Assembly (NCBI RefSeq): GCF_019834675.1
Contig: NZ_JABUBU010000003.1
Span: 62,001 to 126,000, forward strand
Source of the DNA: Rhodococcoides corynebacterioides
GTDB lineage: Bacteria; Actinomycetota; Actinomycetes; Mycobacteriales; Mycobacteriaceae
Reading direction: 5' to 3'
DNA length: 64,000 bases
Position 1 is the stretch's first letter. Each line of letters opens with the position of its first letter. The notes below the pieces were generated by a model that was not told the DNA's origin, ran no database searches, and was given only the letters and a program-made list of their open reading frames with translations. Made by a program: the position numbers and the translations under genes. Positions 41,147-50,367 of this stretch are shown piece by piece.

Positions 41147-41961
41147 CAGCGACGCCTCCAATCGAATCGGTTGAGCAGAGCGGAGATCCCGAAGGTCGAG
41201 ATCAACGCGACGGCGGCGACCACGAGGATGCCGGCGTACATCTCCGCGATGTCGAAGCTGTCGTAGGCGATGGAGATGAAGTGACCGAGACCCTGCGTCG
41301 ACAGGATGAACTCGCTCGCCAGCACCGAGATGATGGCGTAGGACAGCCCGAGCTTGAGCCCGGTCACGATGTTCGGCAACGCGTACGGCAGCAGAATCGA
41401 CCGGAAGAACTGCCACCGCGTCAGCATCAGGGTGGTACCGAGCTTGGTGACGATCGGCGAGACCGCCGCGAATCCGTTGCGCGCATTGAGTGTCACCACG
41501 CCGAACGCGAAGACGGTCGACAGCACCCCGATGGGGGTCACGCCCGCGCCGAAGAGCACCACCATGATCGGGTAGAGCGCGAAGGTGGGTACCGCGTAGT
41601 ACACGTTGAGGTAGGGCTCGAAGGCCCGGTCCCACAGCTCGAATCGCCACAGCACGTACGCCGCCGCGACGCCCAGGACCCCACTGGCGACGAACGCCAT
41701 GGCGATAATGGCGAGCGTTCGCCCGAGTTCGCCGACCAGGAAGTCCGGATCGGTGAGCAGGTCCACCGCGGTGAAAGCCATGTCCGAGACGGGGACGATG
41801 TCCAGCGGTGAGGCGAAGAACCGCGCGATGACATCGACCACGATCAGCACTGTGATCAGCACCGCCGCCGTCCACCCCCAGTGCGGGAGTCCCGCGACGG
41901 AAGACGGTGCCGGGCGCACGTAACCGGGTACGACGGAGCGGTTCTCGGTGCGCTCGCTCAT
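41146..41961 (-). CDS. ABC transporter permease (nitrate/sulfonate/taurine type)
   Basis: A 271-residue permease with six predicted helices and the conserved loop 'TRWQFFRSILLPYALPNI' near residue 178. Two different permease genes suggest a heterodimeric channel, as in pyrimidine/thiamine-precursor and riboflavin-type systems of this family. Its ATG overlaps the ATPase stop codon (41958-41961). Confidence 0.88.
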   Translation of the reverse strand: MSERTENRSVVPGYVRPAPSSVAGLPHWGWTAAVLITVLIVVDVIARFFASPLDIVPVSDMAFTAVDLLTDPDFLVGELGRTLAIIAMAFVASGVLGVAAAYVLWRFELWDRAFEPYLNVYYAVPTFALYPIMVVLFGAGVTPIGVLSTVFAFGVVTLNARNGFAAVSPIVTKLGTTLMLTRWQFFRSILLPYALPNIVTGLKLGLSYAIISVLASEFILSTQGLGHFISIAYDSFDIAEMYAGILVVAAVALISTFGISALLNRFDWRRR

Positions 41962-42773
41962 CGGGTGGCGCTCATCGTCTTCTTGGCTTCCTCACGCAGC
42001 GACGACCAGATGCGTTCGTGCAGCACGACGGCCTCAGGGCTGGCCAGCACGTCCTCGGAGCGCGGACGCGGCAGGTCGACGGTCACCTCGTCGATGAACC
42101 GACCGGGACGAGCGCTCATGACCATCACCCGGTCGGACAGCAGCACCGACTCCTGGATGCTGTGCGTGATGAAGAGGACGCCGCAGGTCAGCTTGTCGAC
42201 GATCTGCAGCAGCTCGTGCGACATCACCAGGCGCGTCTGCTCGTCGAGGGCACCGAAGGGTTCGTCGGCCAGGATGAGGTCGGGTTCCATCGACAGGCAT
42301 CGGGCAATGGCCACGCGCTGCCGCATGCCGCCCGACAACTGCGTCGGGTAGTGGTCGCCGAACCGGGACAACCCGACGGTCTCCAGCAGTTCGTCGGCAC
42401 GGGCCCGCCGCTCCTTCTTCGGCACGCCCCGCACCTCGAGGGCGAACGCGACGTTGTCCCGCACTGTCCGCCACGGCAGTGTGGCGGACTCCTGGAAGAT
42501 CACGGCGGTGCGCGAGCGCGGCCCCGTCAGCGGGCGTTCGTCGATGGTCACCGTTCCGCTGTCGTGGTCCTGCAGTCCGGCGAAGATCTCCAGCAGGGTG
42601 GACTTACCGCAGCCGCTCGGACCGACGATGGAGACGAATTCGCCGCGGCCGATGGACAGGTCGATGTCGTCGAGTGCCGTGACCGAGCCGAAGTGGCGGG
42701 AGACCGAGGACGCGACGGCGATGGGCGATGTGCCGGTCGCGGCCGGGGTGGACTGGGTGTTCGAAGAGGTCAT
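41958..42773 (-). CDS. ABC transporter ATPase (SsuB/TauB type)
   Basis: A 271-residue ATPase with Walker A 'GPSGCGKSTLL' near residue 54, 'VIFQESATLPWRTVRDNV' near 92, signature 'LSGGMRQRVAIARCL' near 146 and Walker B 'LILADEPFGALD' near 169. 'ITHSIQESVLLSDRV' carries the switch His. The 'LPWRTV' motif is characteristic of the nitrate/taurine/sulfonate branch. It lies 28 bp after the binding-protein gene. Confidence 0.92.
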   Translation of the reverse strand: MTSSNTQSTPAATGTSPIAVASSVSRHFGSVTALDDIDLSIGRGEFVSIVGPSGCGKSTLLEIFAGLQDHDSGTVTIDERPLTGPRSRTAVIFQESATLPWRTVRDNVAFALEVRGVPKKERRARADELLETVGLSRFGDHYPTQLSGGMRQRVAIARCLSMEPDLILADEPFGALDEQTRLVMSHELLQIVDKLTCGVLFITHSIQESVLLSDRVMVMSARPGRFIDEVTVDLPRPRSEDVLASPEAVVLHERIWSSLREEAKKTMSATR

Positions 42774-42801
42774 GGTGGGTCCGCTTTCGTGTGGGCGGTG
42801 G

Positions 42802-43812
42802 TCAGGCACAGTCGCCGGGGATGTCGGTGGCCGCACCCTCGGGCAGGAAATCGGGGTCGAAGAGTGTGCAGAAATCGGGGTCACGGTCACTGCCCGACGC
42901 TTCGACGCCGGCCTGGGCGGATTCGATCGCTGCGGGGTCGAACCCGCCACCCCAGGTGCCGACGGACGACGCTCGCTCCACCACCGCCAACGCCGCCGGA
43001 ACGTCGAAACCGGTGTAGGCGGCATAGATTCGTGCGGCCGCATCCGGATCGGTCCGGATGGACTCGACGGCCTCGGTGTAACCGGCGTTGATGGCACGGA
43101 CGACGCCGGGGTTGCTCGCGGCGTAGTCCTTCGTGGTGGTGATGGTCGACTGCAGGAAGCGTTCCAGGTAGTCCGGGCTCGACACGATCAGCCGGAAATC
43201 GTCCGGCCGCTGCTCGGCGACGATGGACGGGATGAGTGCGATGTCGACCGACCCCGCCTCGAGCAGCGCGAGCCCCTCTCCGATGCCGCCGGTGGAGACA
43301 CGTTCGATCCGATCGGCATCCGCGCCCGCGAGGGACGGAAGCAAGCGGGTGAGCGCATCGGACGCGGAATTCGGTCGGGTGTAGGCCCAGCGCCGAACGT
43401 CGTCGATCGACTGGATGCTCGAATTCGACGCCAGGGCATAGAAATTCATGGGGTACGGCCCCTGGGTTCCGCCGCCGACGATCCGCAGCTCGGATCCGCC
43501 GGCGTCGGCCTGCACGATCGACGGGTAGCTCACCTCACCGATGGGGATGTTGCCGTCGAGGAGGGTGCGCATGGTGGCGCTGCCGCCCTTGCCGGGCACG
43601 ATGTTCTCGACGATCACGCCGTGTTTCTCGAACAGTCCCTGCTGCTGGGCGACCAGCCAGGGGATGCTGTAGATCTCGGCCGCCGCCGACACGGTGACGT
43701 CGATGGACACCGGGTTCGCGGGATCGGCATCGGGTCCAGGACCGGAGCTACAGGCGGAGGCTCCGAGGGTCGCCGCGAGAGCGGCGGCCAGGAGCAGGCG
43801 ATGGGTTCTCAT
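42802..43812 (-). CDS. ABC transporter substrate-binding lipoprotein (NMT1/SsuA type)
   Basis: A 336-residue lipoprotein with a signal peptide ending in the lipobox 'LGASAC' near residue 21. The binding domain shows 'YSIPWLVAQQQGLFEKHGV' near residue 49 and 'GKGGSATMRTLLDGNIPIGEV' near 76, as in NMT1/THI5-like proteins for pyrimidines, taurine or aromatic nitrogen compounds. ATG at 43812. Upstream lie two GntR-type site candidates. In this context the cargo is probably the cyclic amide or ureide handled by the hydantoinase. Confidence 0.88.
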   Translation of the reverse strand: MRTHRLLLAAALAATLGASACSSGPGPDADPANPVSIDVTVSAAAEIYSIPWLVAQQQGLFEKHGVIVENIVPGKGGSATMRTLLDGNIPIGEVSYPSIVQADAGGSELRIVGGGTQGPYPMNFYALASNSSIQSIDDVRRWAYTRPNSASDALTRLLPSLAGADADRIERVSTGGIGEGLALLEAGSVDIALIPSIVAEQRPDDFRLIVSSPDYLERFLQSTITTTKDYAASNPGVVRAINAGYTEAVESIRTDPDAAARIYAAYTGFDVPAALAVVERASSVGTWGGGFDPAAIESAQAGVEASGSDRDPDFCTLFDPDFLPEGAATDIPGDCA

Positions 43813-43906
43813 GGGTGATCCTCGCTGCTCACCGGACGACGGGTGAGCCGGGTCGGTCGAAGGCACTCCGCGAACGAGTCGACTGATGCGGGGCCGCGTT
43901 CATCAC

Positions 43907-43921
43907 AAACATATGATATTT
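43907..43921. promoter_or_regulatory. Candidate GntR operator upstream of the ABC importer operon
   Basis: AAACATATGATATTT is centred about 100 bp upstream of the binding-protein start. It shares AAACAT and a GA four bases on with the sites at 49314 and 50309. Confidence 0.45.
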
Positions 43922-43980
43922 GACGTAAGAATGGCGCGAAACGGACGATTTCACGTCCATTCGACACCTGATCGCGACCT

Positions 43981-43996
43981 AAAGATCAGATGGTTA
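43981..43996. promoter_or_regulatory. Second candidate GntR operator at the end of the amidase gene
   Basis: AAAGATCAGATGGTTA matches the reverse complement of the site at 50309 (AAACATCAGATGATTA) at 14 of 16 bases. It overlaps the amidase stop codon and lies upstream of the importer operon. Confidence 0.45.
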
Positions 43997-45232
43997 GGCC
44001 GAGCCGGGCCGCATGGTGTGCCACCGCGTCACGGCCTGGTACCGCTCACCCACCCCGAAGAGCGCCCCCTCGTGCCCGACCGGGGCGGTCAGCTGCATCC
44101 CCACCGGCATACCCGAGACACGATGAAAGCCCACGGGCACAGCGAGAGTCGGGCCTTCGTGCAACGACCAGGGATAGGTGAACTGCCCCATTCGACGCGA
44201 CTGCGCCAGGACGTCGTCGCCACCGTCGATCGGCGGCACGTCGACGGGCATCGTGGGGGTGAGCACCACGTCGACGGCGTCGAACAGCGGGGCGAGCCCG
44301 TCGCAGAATCGACGACGCGCGTCGGCCGCGTCGCGCCGATCGGCCTCGGATATTCCGAGGCCCAGCGAGATTCGCTCCAGGGTGGCCGGCTGGAAGAGGT
44401 CGGGACGCGTGTCCAACCGATCGCGGTGGATCCGCGCGGCGTCGTGATAGATCGCCGTGTAGACGACGTCCTGCGCCGAGGTCGCCCCCGGCACCTCGAT
44501 GGGCACAATCTCGTATCCGAGCATCGCCAGGTCGTCGACGGCCGTCGAGACGGCCTCGGCCACAGCGGGATCGACGTCGGCGGTGACGAACACGTCGGGC
44601 ACACCGATGCGTCGCACCGTCCGCGCGAGAGGCGGACCGGCCAGCGCCGCGAACGCGTCCGCGACCTCGCGCACCGTCCGGGCCATCGGCCCCACGGTGT
44701 CGAAGTCCGGGCTGACGGGAAACACACCGTCGTTGCTGATCGCTCCGCGGCTCGGGCGGAGGCCGGTGACCCCGCAGGCCGAGGCGGGCAGGCGGACGGA
44801 CCCGCCGGTGTCGGTGCCGAGCGCGAGGTCCACGATGCCGGCCGCCACGGCCGCGCCGGACCCGCCGCTCGATCCCGCCGGTACGCGCGTGGTGTCCCAC
44901 GGATTACGCGGACCGCCGGCGGCGGAGTTCTGCGAGGTGACGCCCACGGCGAATTCCGCCATGTTCAGGGTGGCGACGACGGCGGCACCCGCCGCGCGCA
45001 GTCGGCGCACCACCTCGGCGTCGGCGTCGGCCACGCGGTCGGCGAAGAACCGGGACGCGCAGGTCGATCGGACGCCGGCGACGTCGATGTTGTCCTTGAC
45101 GCCGACCCGGACACCGGCCAGCGGGCCGTCTCCGGACCCGGCGTCGTCGATCCACGTGACGACGCTGTTCACCTGCTCGTCGATCCGCTGCGGGGACGGG
45201 CCGCGGGAGGCGGCCCGTCCCCCGTTCACCAT
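43994..45232 (-). CDS. Amidase signature family enzyme
   Basis: A 412-residue amidase. The Ser-cisSer-Lys triad is complete: Lys in 'VGVKDNIDVAGV' near residue 44, cis-Ser and Ser in 'PAGSSGGSGAAVAAG' and 'LGTDTGGSVRLPASACG' near residues 117-150. It would hydrolyse an open-chain amide to the acid and ammonia. Its ATG shares one base with the HyuB stop, making a hyuA-hyuB-amidase operon. That order suggests it acts on the ring-opened product of the hydantoinase. Confidence 0.9.
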   Translation of the reverse strand: MVNGGRAASRGPSPQRIDEQVNSVVTWIDDAGSGDGPLAGVRVGVKDNIDVAGVRSTCASRFFADRVADADAEVVRRLRAAGAAVVATLNMAEFAVGVTSQNSAAGGPRNPWDTTRVPAGSSGGSGAAVAAGIVDLALGTDTGGSVRLPASACGVTGLRPSRGAISNDGVFPVSPDFDTVGPMARTVREVADAFAALAGPPLARTVRRIGVPDVFVTADVDPAVAEAVSTAVDDLAMLGYEIVPIEVPGATSAQDVVYTAIYHDAARIHRDRLDTRPDLFQPATLERISLGLGISEADRRDAADARRRFCDGLAPLFDAVDVVLTPTMPVDVPPIDGGDDVLAQSRRMGQFTYPWSLHEGPTLAVPVGFHRVSGMPVGMQLTAPVGHEGALFGVGERYQAVTRWHTMRPGSA

Positions 45233-47046
45233 CAGGCCGCGCTCGCGCGGAGGTCGGCGGTGGCCTTCTCGTCGATGGTCCACGAGTCGACGTCGACCGC
45301 CACGCCGTAGTCCCGACGTGCGTCCTCGGCGGTGATGTACTCGTCCCACACGTCGCTCAGGACCTGGAAGGGGTCCCGCTCGAACGGATTTCCGAATCCG
45401 CCGCCGGACGGCAGCTTGATCTCGAGGGTGTCGCCGGACTTGATGGTCTCCTGGGTGACCTTCGAGTACAGCACCTCCTCGCGATCGGTCCCGGCGTTGC
45501 GGGTGAAGGATCCGGAGACGCCGTCGTGGCCGCCGAGTGCACCGGCGGGGGCGTCGGACCGGTTGTCCGCCTCGGAGCCGAGGAAGGTGTCCGTCTCCAT
45601 CAGCCACTTGCGCACGCTGCCGATACCGCCGCGCCACTTGCCGGGAGCCGGCGCCTCGTCGCGCAGTTCGTAGCGCAGCGCCCGCATCGCGTGGTTGAGC
45701 TCCAGCTCCTCGATGGGGTTGTTGCGGGTGTTGGCCATGAGGGCGTCGACGGCGTCCATGCCGTCCTTGCCGTTACGGCCGCCGTAGGAGCCCTCGTTGA
45801 TCTCGATGTACACCCAGTACGACTCGCCGTCGGGCGCGATGCCGGAGTAGGCGATGGCGCAGAGCGCGGCGGACGACCCGGCGACAGCATGGTCCGGCAG
45901 AACCGGCGCCAGGGCCAGGTTGATCGAGTCGAAGACGCGGTTGACCTGGGAGAAGCGCGCGAAGCACGACGCCGGGAAGTCCGGATTGAAAATCGTGCCC
46001 TCCGGTGCGTACGCCTTCACGGGGCGGAAGCAGCCGTCGTTCTGGGGCACGAAGTCCTCGGTGACGTCCTCGTCGAGCAGGATCGTCCGGATCGCCGAGA
46101 CCGCAACGGGAAGAACGGATCCCTCGAACGGCACGTTGAAGGCCGTCGGCACCTGACTGTTGGAGCCGGTGAGGTCGATGAGGATGTCCTCGCCGTCCAC
46201 CTGCACCCGCACGGCGACCTTCAGCGGCTCGTCGCGGTTCTTGCCGTCGTCGTCGAGGTAGCCCAGGGGCGCCTCGTAGCTGCCGTCCGGAATCTCCCGG
46301 ATCTTGTTGCGCAGCTTGGTCTCGGAGTAGTCCATCCACCGCTCGCCGGCACTCATGACCGTGTCGAGGCCGTACTTCTCGAGCAGTTCGGTGAATCGCT
46401 TCTCGCCGATGCGGGAGCAGGCGATGAGGGCCTCGAGGTCGCCGCGGTTCTGCTCCGGGGTGCGCACGTTGTCCAGGATGTGCTGGATCAGGTAGTCGTT
46501 GCGGACGCCGGCCTCGTAGATCTTCATCGAGTCCATGAGCTTGCCCTCGGCCCAGACGTCGACGACGTCCATACAGAGACCCGGGAAGTTGCCACCGACG
46601 TCGGAGACGTGACCGGTGCACCCGGCGAATCCGATGTGCTCGCCCTGCCAGAAGATCGGAATGATGACGCCGTAGTCCGGCGAGTGCGCCGCACCGTGAT
46701 ACGGGTGGTTGTGCAGGATCACGTCGCCCGGCTTGTACGTGCCGGCCAGTCGCCGGTTCACGCCGCGGATGTAGGCGGGGATCGAACCACAGTGCATCGG
46801 AGTGGAATCCGACTCGCACAGCTCGCGACCGTTGACGTCGAAGATGCCGGCGCCGAGGTCCTCGGACTCACGGATGAGACTCGAGTACGCCATGCGATAG
46901 AGGACCTGCGCCATCTCCTTGGCCATGGACTGCAGGGCGCCACCGATCACCCGCAGGGTGATCGGGTCGACGTCCACGTCGTTCCACGTGCGGGTGGCCT
47001 CGCCGGCGAGCGAGACTCCCGTCGTGGGCATCAGCGCCTTGCTCAT
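45232..47046 (-). CDS. hyuB: Hydantoinase/oxoprolinase family subunit B
   Basis: A 604-residue HyuB-family protein. Typical segments are 'DPITLRVIGGALQSMAKEM' near residue 27, 'YSSLIRESEDLGAGIFD' near 53, 'HCGSIPAYIRGV' near 85 and 'NHPYHGAAHSPDYGVIIP' near 112. With HyuA it forms an ATP-dependent enzyme that opens 5-membered cyclic amides such as hydantoins, 5-oxoproline or related lactams. The ATG overlaps the HyuA stop. The precise ring is not readable from the sequence. Confidence 0.92.
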   Translation of the reverse strand: MSKALMPTTGVSLAGEATRTWNDVDVDPITLRVIGGALQSMAKEMAQVLYRMAYSSLIRESEDLGAGIFDVNGRELCESDSTPMHCGSIPAYIRGVNRRLAGTYKPGDVILHNHPYHGAAHSPDYGVIIPIFWQGEHIGFAGCTGHVSDVGGNFPGLCMDVVDVWAEGKLMDSMKIYEAGVRNDYLIQHILDNVRTPEQNRGDLEALIACSRIGEKRFTELLEKYGLDTVMSAGERWMDYSETKLRNKIREIPDGSYEAPLGYLDDDGKNRDEPLKVAVRVQVDGEDILIDLTGSNSQVPTAFNVPFEGSVLPVAVSAIRTILLDEDVTEDFVPQNDGCFRPVKAYAPEGTIFNPDFPASCFARFSQVNRVFDSINLALAPVLPDHAVAGSSAALCAIAYSGIAPDGESYWVYIEINEGSYGGRNGKDGMDAVDALMANTRNNPIEELELNHAMRALRYELRDEAPAPGKWRGGIGSVRKWLMETDTFLGSEADNRSDAPAGALGGHDGVSGSFTRNAGTDREEVLYSKVTQETIKSGDTLEIKLPSGGGFGNPFERDPFQVLSDVWDEYITAEDARRDYGVAVDVDSWTIDEKATADLRASAA

Positions 47047-49124
47047 GCGGACTTCCTCTCGATGATGATGTGACCGACGGCATCGACGGTGGCGTGCTGG
47101 TTCATGCCGATGATGGTGGTGGAGTCGAACTGCTCGACGATGGCCGGACCGCTGATCTCGTTGCCCGCCAACAGCTGCGAGCGTTCGTAGACCGGGGTGT
47201 CGACCCACTCGGGGGCTGCGGTGTCGTCCTTCCAGAACAGCGCACGGGCCGTCGTCTTGATCGCGCCCGACGCATCCGCGGTGCCGCGCTCGATCTCGGC
47301 GATCTGCACGTGCGGGACGGCGCCGACGCCGGTGACGCGCACGTTGACCAGCTGTACCGGCTTGTCGTCGAACCGCTGGGAGTAGGTGCGCCCGTGGGCC
47401 TCGTGGAACGCCTCCGCCGTCGTCTTGACCCAGACGTCGTCGATCTCACCGTCCGGCGCCTGGACGCGCAGCTCGTACCCCTGTCCGACGTACCGGCAAT
47501 CGACGCTGCGTTCGAGCGAGATGTTCTCCGGCGCGATGCCATCGGCTTCGAGCTGGGCGACGGCCTGCTTCGACAGGCGGTCGATCTGGTCCTTCAGCAG
47601 CTCGATGTCCGGGTCGGCCGACGACGTCCACACGGTGGTGGGCTCCTCGTACCTGATGTCGGTGGTCAGCAGGCCGACCGCCGAGGTGATGCCGGGGTGA
47701 CCGGGGACGATGACGCGCGGGATGCCGAGCTGATCGGCGATCTGCCAGGCGAACAGCGGCCCGGCACCGCCCTCGGCGATGAGGGAGAAGTCCCGGGGGT
47801 CGTAACCCTTGCGCACCGAGTGCAGGCTGATCGCCTCGGTCATCGAGTGCGCCAGAATCTTGAAGATGCCCATGGCGGCGTCGTCGATCGAGGTGTTCAG
47901 CTTGTCCGCGATGTGCGTCTGGATCGCGGTGCGCGCGAGCTCCGGCTGCACCTCCATGGTGCCGGACAGGAAGCTGTTCTCGCGGAGCCAGCCCATCATG
48001 ACCATGGCGTCGGTCGAGGTCGGCTCGGTGCCGCCGCGGCCGTAGCAGGCGGGGCCGGGGACGGCGCCGGCGCTGCGCGGACCGACACGGAACATTCCGC
48101 CGTCGTCGACGACGGCGATGGACCCGCCGCCCGCGCCGATGGTGTCGACCTCGGCCATGGGCACCATGGCGTGGTAGTCGCCGATTCTGGTGTCCAGCAG
48201 GTGCTTCATGCGCAGCGCGCCGTCCGGTGCGACACCGACGTCGGCGGACGTTCCGCCCACGTCGAGGGTGATGACGCTGGGGTAGCCCGACGCCTTGCCG
48301 ATCGCGCAGCCGCCGAGCAGTCCGGCGATCACGCCGCTGGTGAGCAGCGAGACGGGGATCTCGGTGGCGCTGCGGGAGGTGACGAGGCCACCGGCCGACG
48401 TCATGAGATGGACGTCCTCGCCCACCTGCGCGTCGCGCGCCTTCCGGGCGAGGTTCTCGATGTACTGGCTCGTCTTCGGTCCGATGAACGCGTTGAGCGC
48501 CGCCGTCGAGAAGCGTTCGTACTCACGGTATTGCGGCGCGACCTCGCTCGAGAGGGAGACGAACACGCCGGGAAACTCCTCGGCGATGATGGCCTTGACC
48601 CGCTGCTCGTGCGTGGGGTTGCGGTAGGAGTGCAGGAACGCAACGGCGATGGCCTGCACGCCGCGCTCGCGCAGCAGTCGAACCTGCTCGCGCACCGCGT
48701 TCTCGTCCAGCGGGGTGAGGACGTTGCCGGCGGCGTCGATGCGCTCGGGCACCACGCGCCGGTTGCGGCGCGGGACCAGCTGCCACTTCTGCCAGGGCAG
48801 GTCCTGGTAGTTCGAATAGTTCAGCGGGCGCTTCTTGCGGGCGATGTGCAGGAGGTCGCGGAAACCCTCCGTGGTGATCATGCCGACGTCGCACCCGTTG
48901 TGCTCGAGAACGATGTTGGTGGCCACGGTGGTGCCGTGGAAGAACATGTCGATCTCGGACGGGTCGATGCCGGCGCGCTCGGCGAGGACGGCGATGCCGT
49001 CCATCGTGCCGATCGAGGGATCGTGGTTGGTCGACGGCGTCTTGTGGACCACCACCGTGCCGTCGTCGTCCCACAGCACCAGGTCGGTGAACGTGCCACC
49101 GACGTCGACTCCGATTCGTTTCAT
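47043..49124 (-). CDS. hyuA: Hydantoinase/oxoprolinase family subunit A
   Basis: A 693-residue HyuA-family protein with the actin-like ATPase opening 'RIGVDVGGTFTDLVLW' at residue 3. 'FFHGTTVATNIVLEHNG' near 62, and 'VITLDVGGTSADVGV' near 289 are further nucleotide-binding strands. It couples ATP hydrolysis to ring opening with HyuB. The ATG at 49124 places the ATPase motif at the very start; an in-frame extension to 49298 runs into the promoter. Expression is probably under the divergent GntR regulator. Confidence 0.93.
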   Translation of the reverse strand: MKRIGVDVGGTFTDLVLWDDDGTVVVHKTPSTNHDPSIGTMDGIAVLAERAGIDPSEIDMFFHGTTVATNIVLEHNGCDVGMITTEGFRDLLHIARKKRPLNYSNYQDLPWQKWQLVPRRNRRVVPERIDAAGNVLTPLDENAVREQVRLLRERGVQAIAVAFLHSYRNPTHEQRVKAIIAEEFPGVFVSLSSEVAPQYREYERFSTAALNAFIGPKTSQYIENLARKARDAQVGEDVHLMTSAGGLVTSRSATEIPVSLLTSGVIAGLLGGCAIGKASGYPSVITLDVGGTSADVGVAPDGALRMKHLLDTRIGDYHAMVPMAEVDTIGAGGGSIAVVDDGGMFRVGPRSAGAVPGPACYGRGGTEPTSTDAMVMMGWLRENSFLSGTMEVQPELARTAIQTHIADKLNTSIDDAAMGIFKILAHSMTEAISLHSVRKGYDPRDFSLIAEGGAGPLFAWQIADQLGIPRVIVPGHPGITSAVGLLTTDIRYEEPTTVWTSSADPDIELLKDQIDRLSKQAVAQLEADGIAPENISLERSVDCRYVGQGYELRVQAPDGEIDDVWVKTTAEAFHEAHGRTYSQRFDDKPVQLVNVRVTGVGAVPHVQIAEIERGTADASGAIKTTARALFWKDDTAAPEWVDTPVYERSQLLAGNEISGPAIVEQFDSTTIIGMNQHATVDAVGHIIIERKSA

Positions 49125-49508
49125 GTGCCATCCGTTTCTGCTGTCGGCGCTCGCGTGCGGAGCGGAAAGGTCGGGCCGTGCGAGGCCGGTGCCGAAGATC
49201 CGAGGCCGCGACCGAGGGCCCGTGCGCGGGCCCGACGTCGACGACTCGGAGGTGATCGTGGCCACCCCGATCGGGTGACACGAGTCATAGTGCTCCACCT
49301 CTGTTTCGAAAGCAATACCTCAGATGTTTCGGCCGTGTGAAGCCTCGATCCACCCCCGGCACCGCCCCATCCCCACCGGGTCTCGCCGAAAGAGCCGACC
49401 TTTACCCGTTTCCGCGAGACACCCTCATCCCCCGCCGCGGGCCCCGTCCGCGCGCTACGCTCGGGCGGTCTCGCCCCGGCGAACCCCCTGACGGAAGGCC
49501 CGCTCGAC
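49125..49508. other. 384-bp divergent intergenic region, hyuA and gntR
   Basis: No gene is supported here. The region holds the promoters of the two divergent units and one GntR-type site at 49314-49329. The stretch nearer gntR is GC-rich and I see no further structure in it. Confidence 0.7.
49314..49329. promoter_or_regulatory. Candidate GntR operator upstream of hyuA
   Basis: AATACCTCAGATGTTT; its reverse complement AAACATCTGAGGTATT shares AAACATC and GA with AAACATCAGATGATT at the maoC promoter. It lies 190 bp upstream of the hyuA start and 180 bp upstream of gntR. Confidence 0.45.
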
Positions 49509-50228
49509 GTGACCGACACCCCGACCAAGTCCGGCCCCGCCTACGCGGTGCTCGCCGCGCGGCTGCGTGAGCGCATCCTCTCCGGCGACCTCCAGCCCGG
49601 CGAACGCCTGCCCGGCGACGCGGAACTGACGGCGGAGTTCGGGGTCGGACGCAGCACCATCCGCGAGGCCCTGCGGTCACTGGCGAGCCAGAACCTCATC
49701 CACACCACCCGCGGCGTGACCGGCGGCAGCTTCGTGGCCACGCCCAGCGTCGGGCACATCAGCGAGCATCTGGAGACGGGCGTCGCGCTGATGACGGCGG
49801 CGGAGACCGTGACGGTCGATCAGTTGATGGAGGTGCGCAACCTCATGGAGGTGCCGGCGGCGGGGCTGGCCGCGTTCCGGCGCACCGAGGAGGACCTGGC
49901 GCAGCTGCGGGAGACCATCTTCGATCCCACCGAGACGCAGGGACCGGACACCTTCGCCAAGAACCAGGAGTTCCACCTCGTGCTGCTGCGCGCGAGCCGC
50001 AACCCCCTCCTGGAGCTCATCACCGCGCCCGTCTTCCGCGTGCTGTCCAAGCGTTTCGGCCGCGACCATGCGCCCGACGGGTTCTGGGAATGCGTCGACC
50101 ACGACCACCGCGCCATTCTCGAGGTGGTCGAGTCCGGGGATTCGATGACCGCCATGAACGAGATGCGACGACACCTCGACCACCTGGGCGGCTCGTACCG
50201 GCAGATGGACATGTTGCGCACCTCGTAA
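49509..50228 (+). CDS. GntR-family regulator, FadR/FCD subfamily
   Basis: A 239-residue regulator with a winged helix ('GELLPG'-like 'LQPGERLPGDAELTAEFGVGRSTIREALRSL' region across residues 29-60) and an FCD effector domain ('QLMEVRNLMEVPAAGLAA' near 104, 'NQEFHLVLLRASRNPLL' near 152, 'DHDHRAILEVVESGD' near 198). His and Asp residues in the FCD part fit a metal-assisted carboxylate-binding pocket. GTG start at 49509. It lies between the hydantoinase operon and the CoA-ester operon and probably controls both. Confidence 0.9.
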   Translation: MTDTPTKSGPAYAVLAARLRERILSGDLQPGERLPGDAELTAEFGVGRSTIREALRSLASQNLIHTTRGVTGGSFVATPSVGHISEHLETGVALMTAAETVTVDQLMEVRNLMEVPAAGLAAFRRTEEDLAQLRETIFDPTETQGPDTFAKNQEFHLVLLRASRNPLLELITAPVFRVLSKRFGRDHAPDGFWECVDHDHRAILEVVESGDSMTAMNEMRRHLDHLGGSYRQMDMLRTS

Positions 50229-50308
50229 CCCGCAAAAGATCTGCTTTTTGATTCGACGAACGCCGCCCCACCTCGCCACATCGTGCGGAATTGCCCTCTT
50301 GACGCCGT

Positions 50309-50323
50309 AATCATCTGATGTTT
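50309..50323. promoter_or_regulatory. Candidate GntR operator upstream of the maoC operon
   Basis: AATCATCTGATGTTT contains the 9-bp palindrome CATCTGATG. It lies 45 bp before the maoC start codon, in the position expected for a promoter-blocking operator. Confidence 0.5.
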
Positions 50324-50367
50324 ATGGTCGACGCACTGGCTTCGCCGACCCGACACGAGGAGATTCC

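Noticed and set aside
47070..49340. A 756-codon plus-strand frame opposite hyuA
   Set aside because: Antisense to a clear HyuA gene; residue composition is typical of GC-driven shadow frames.
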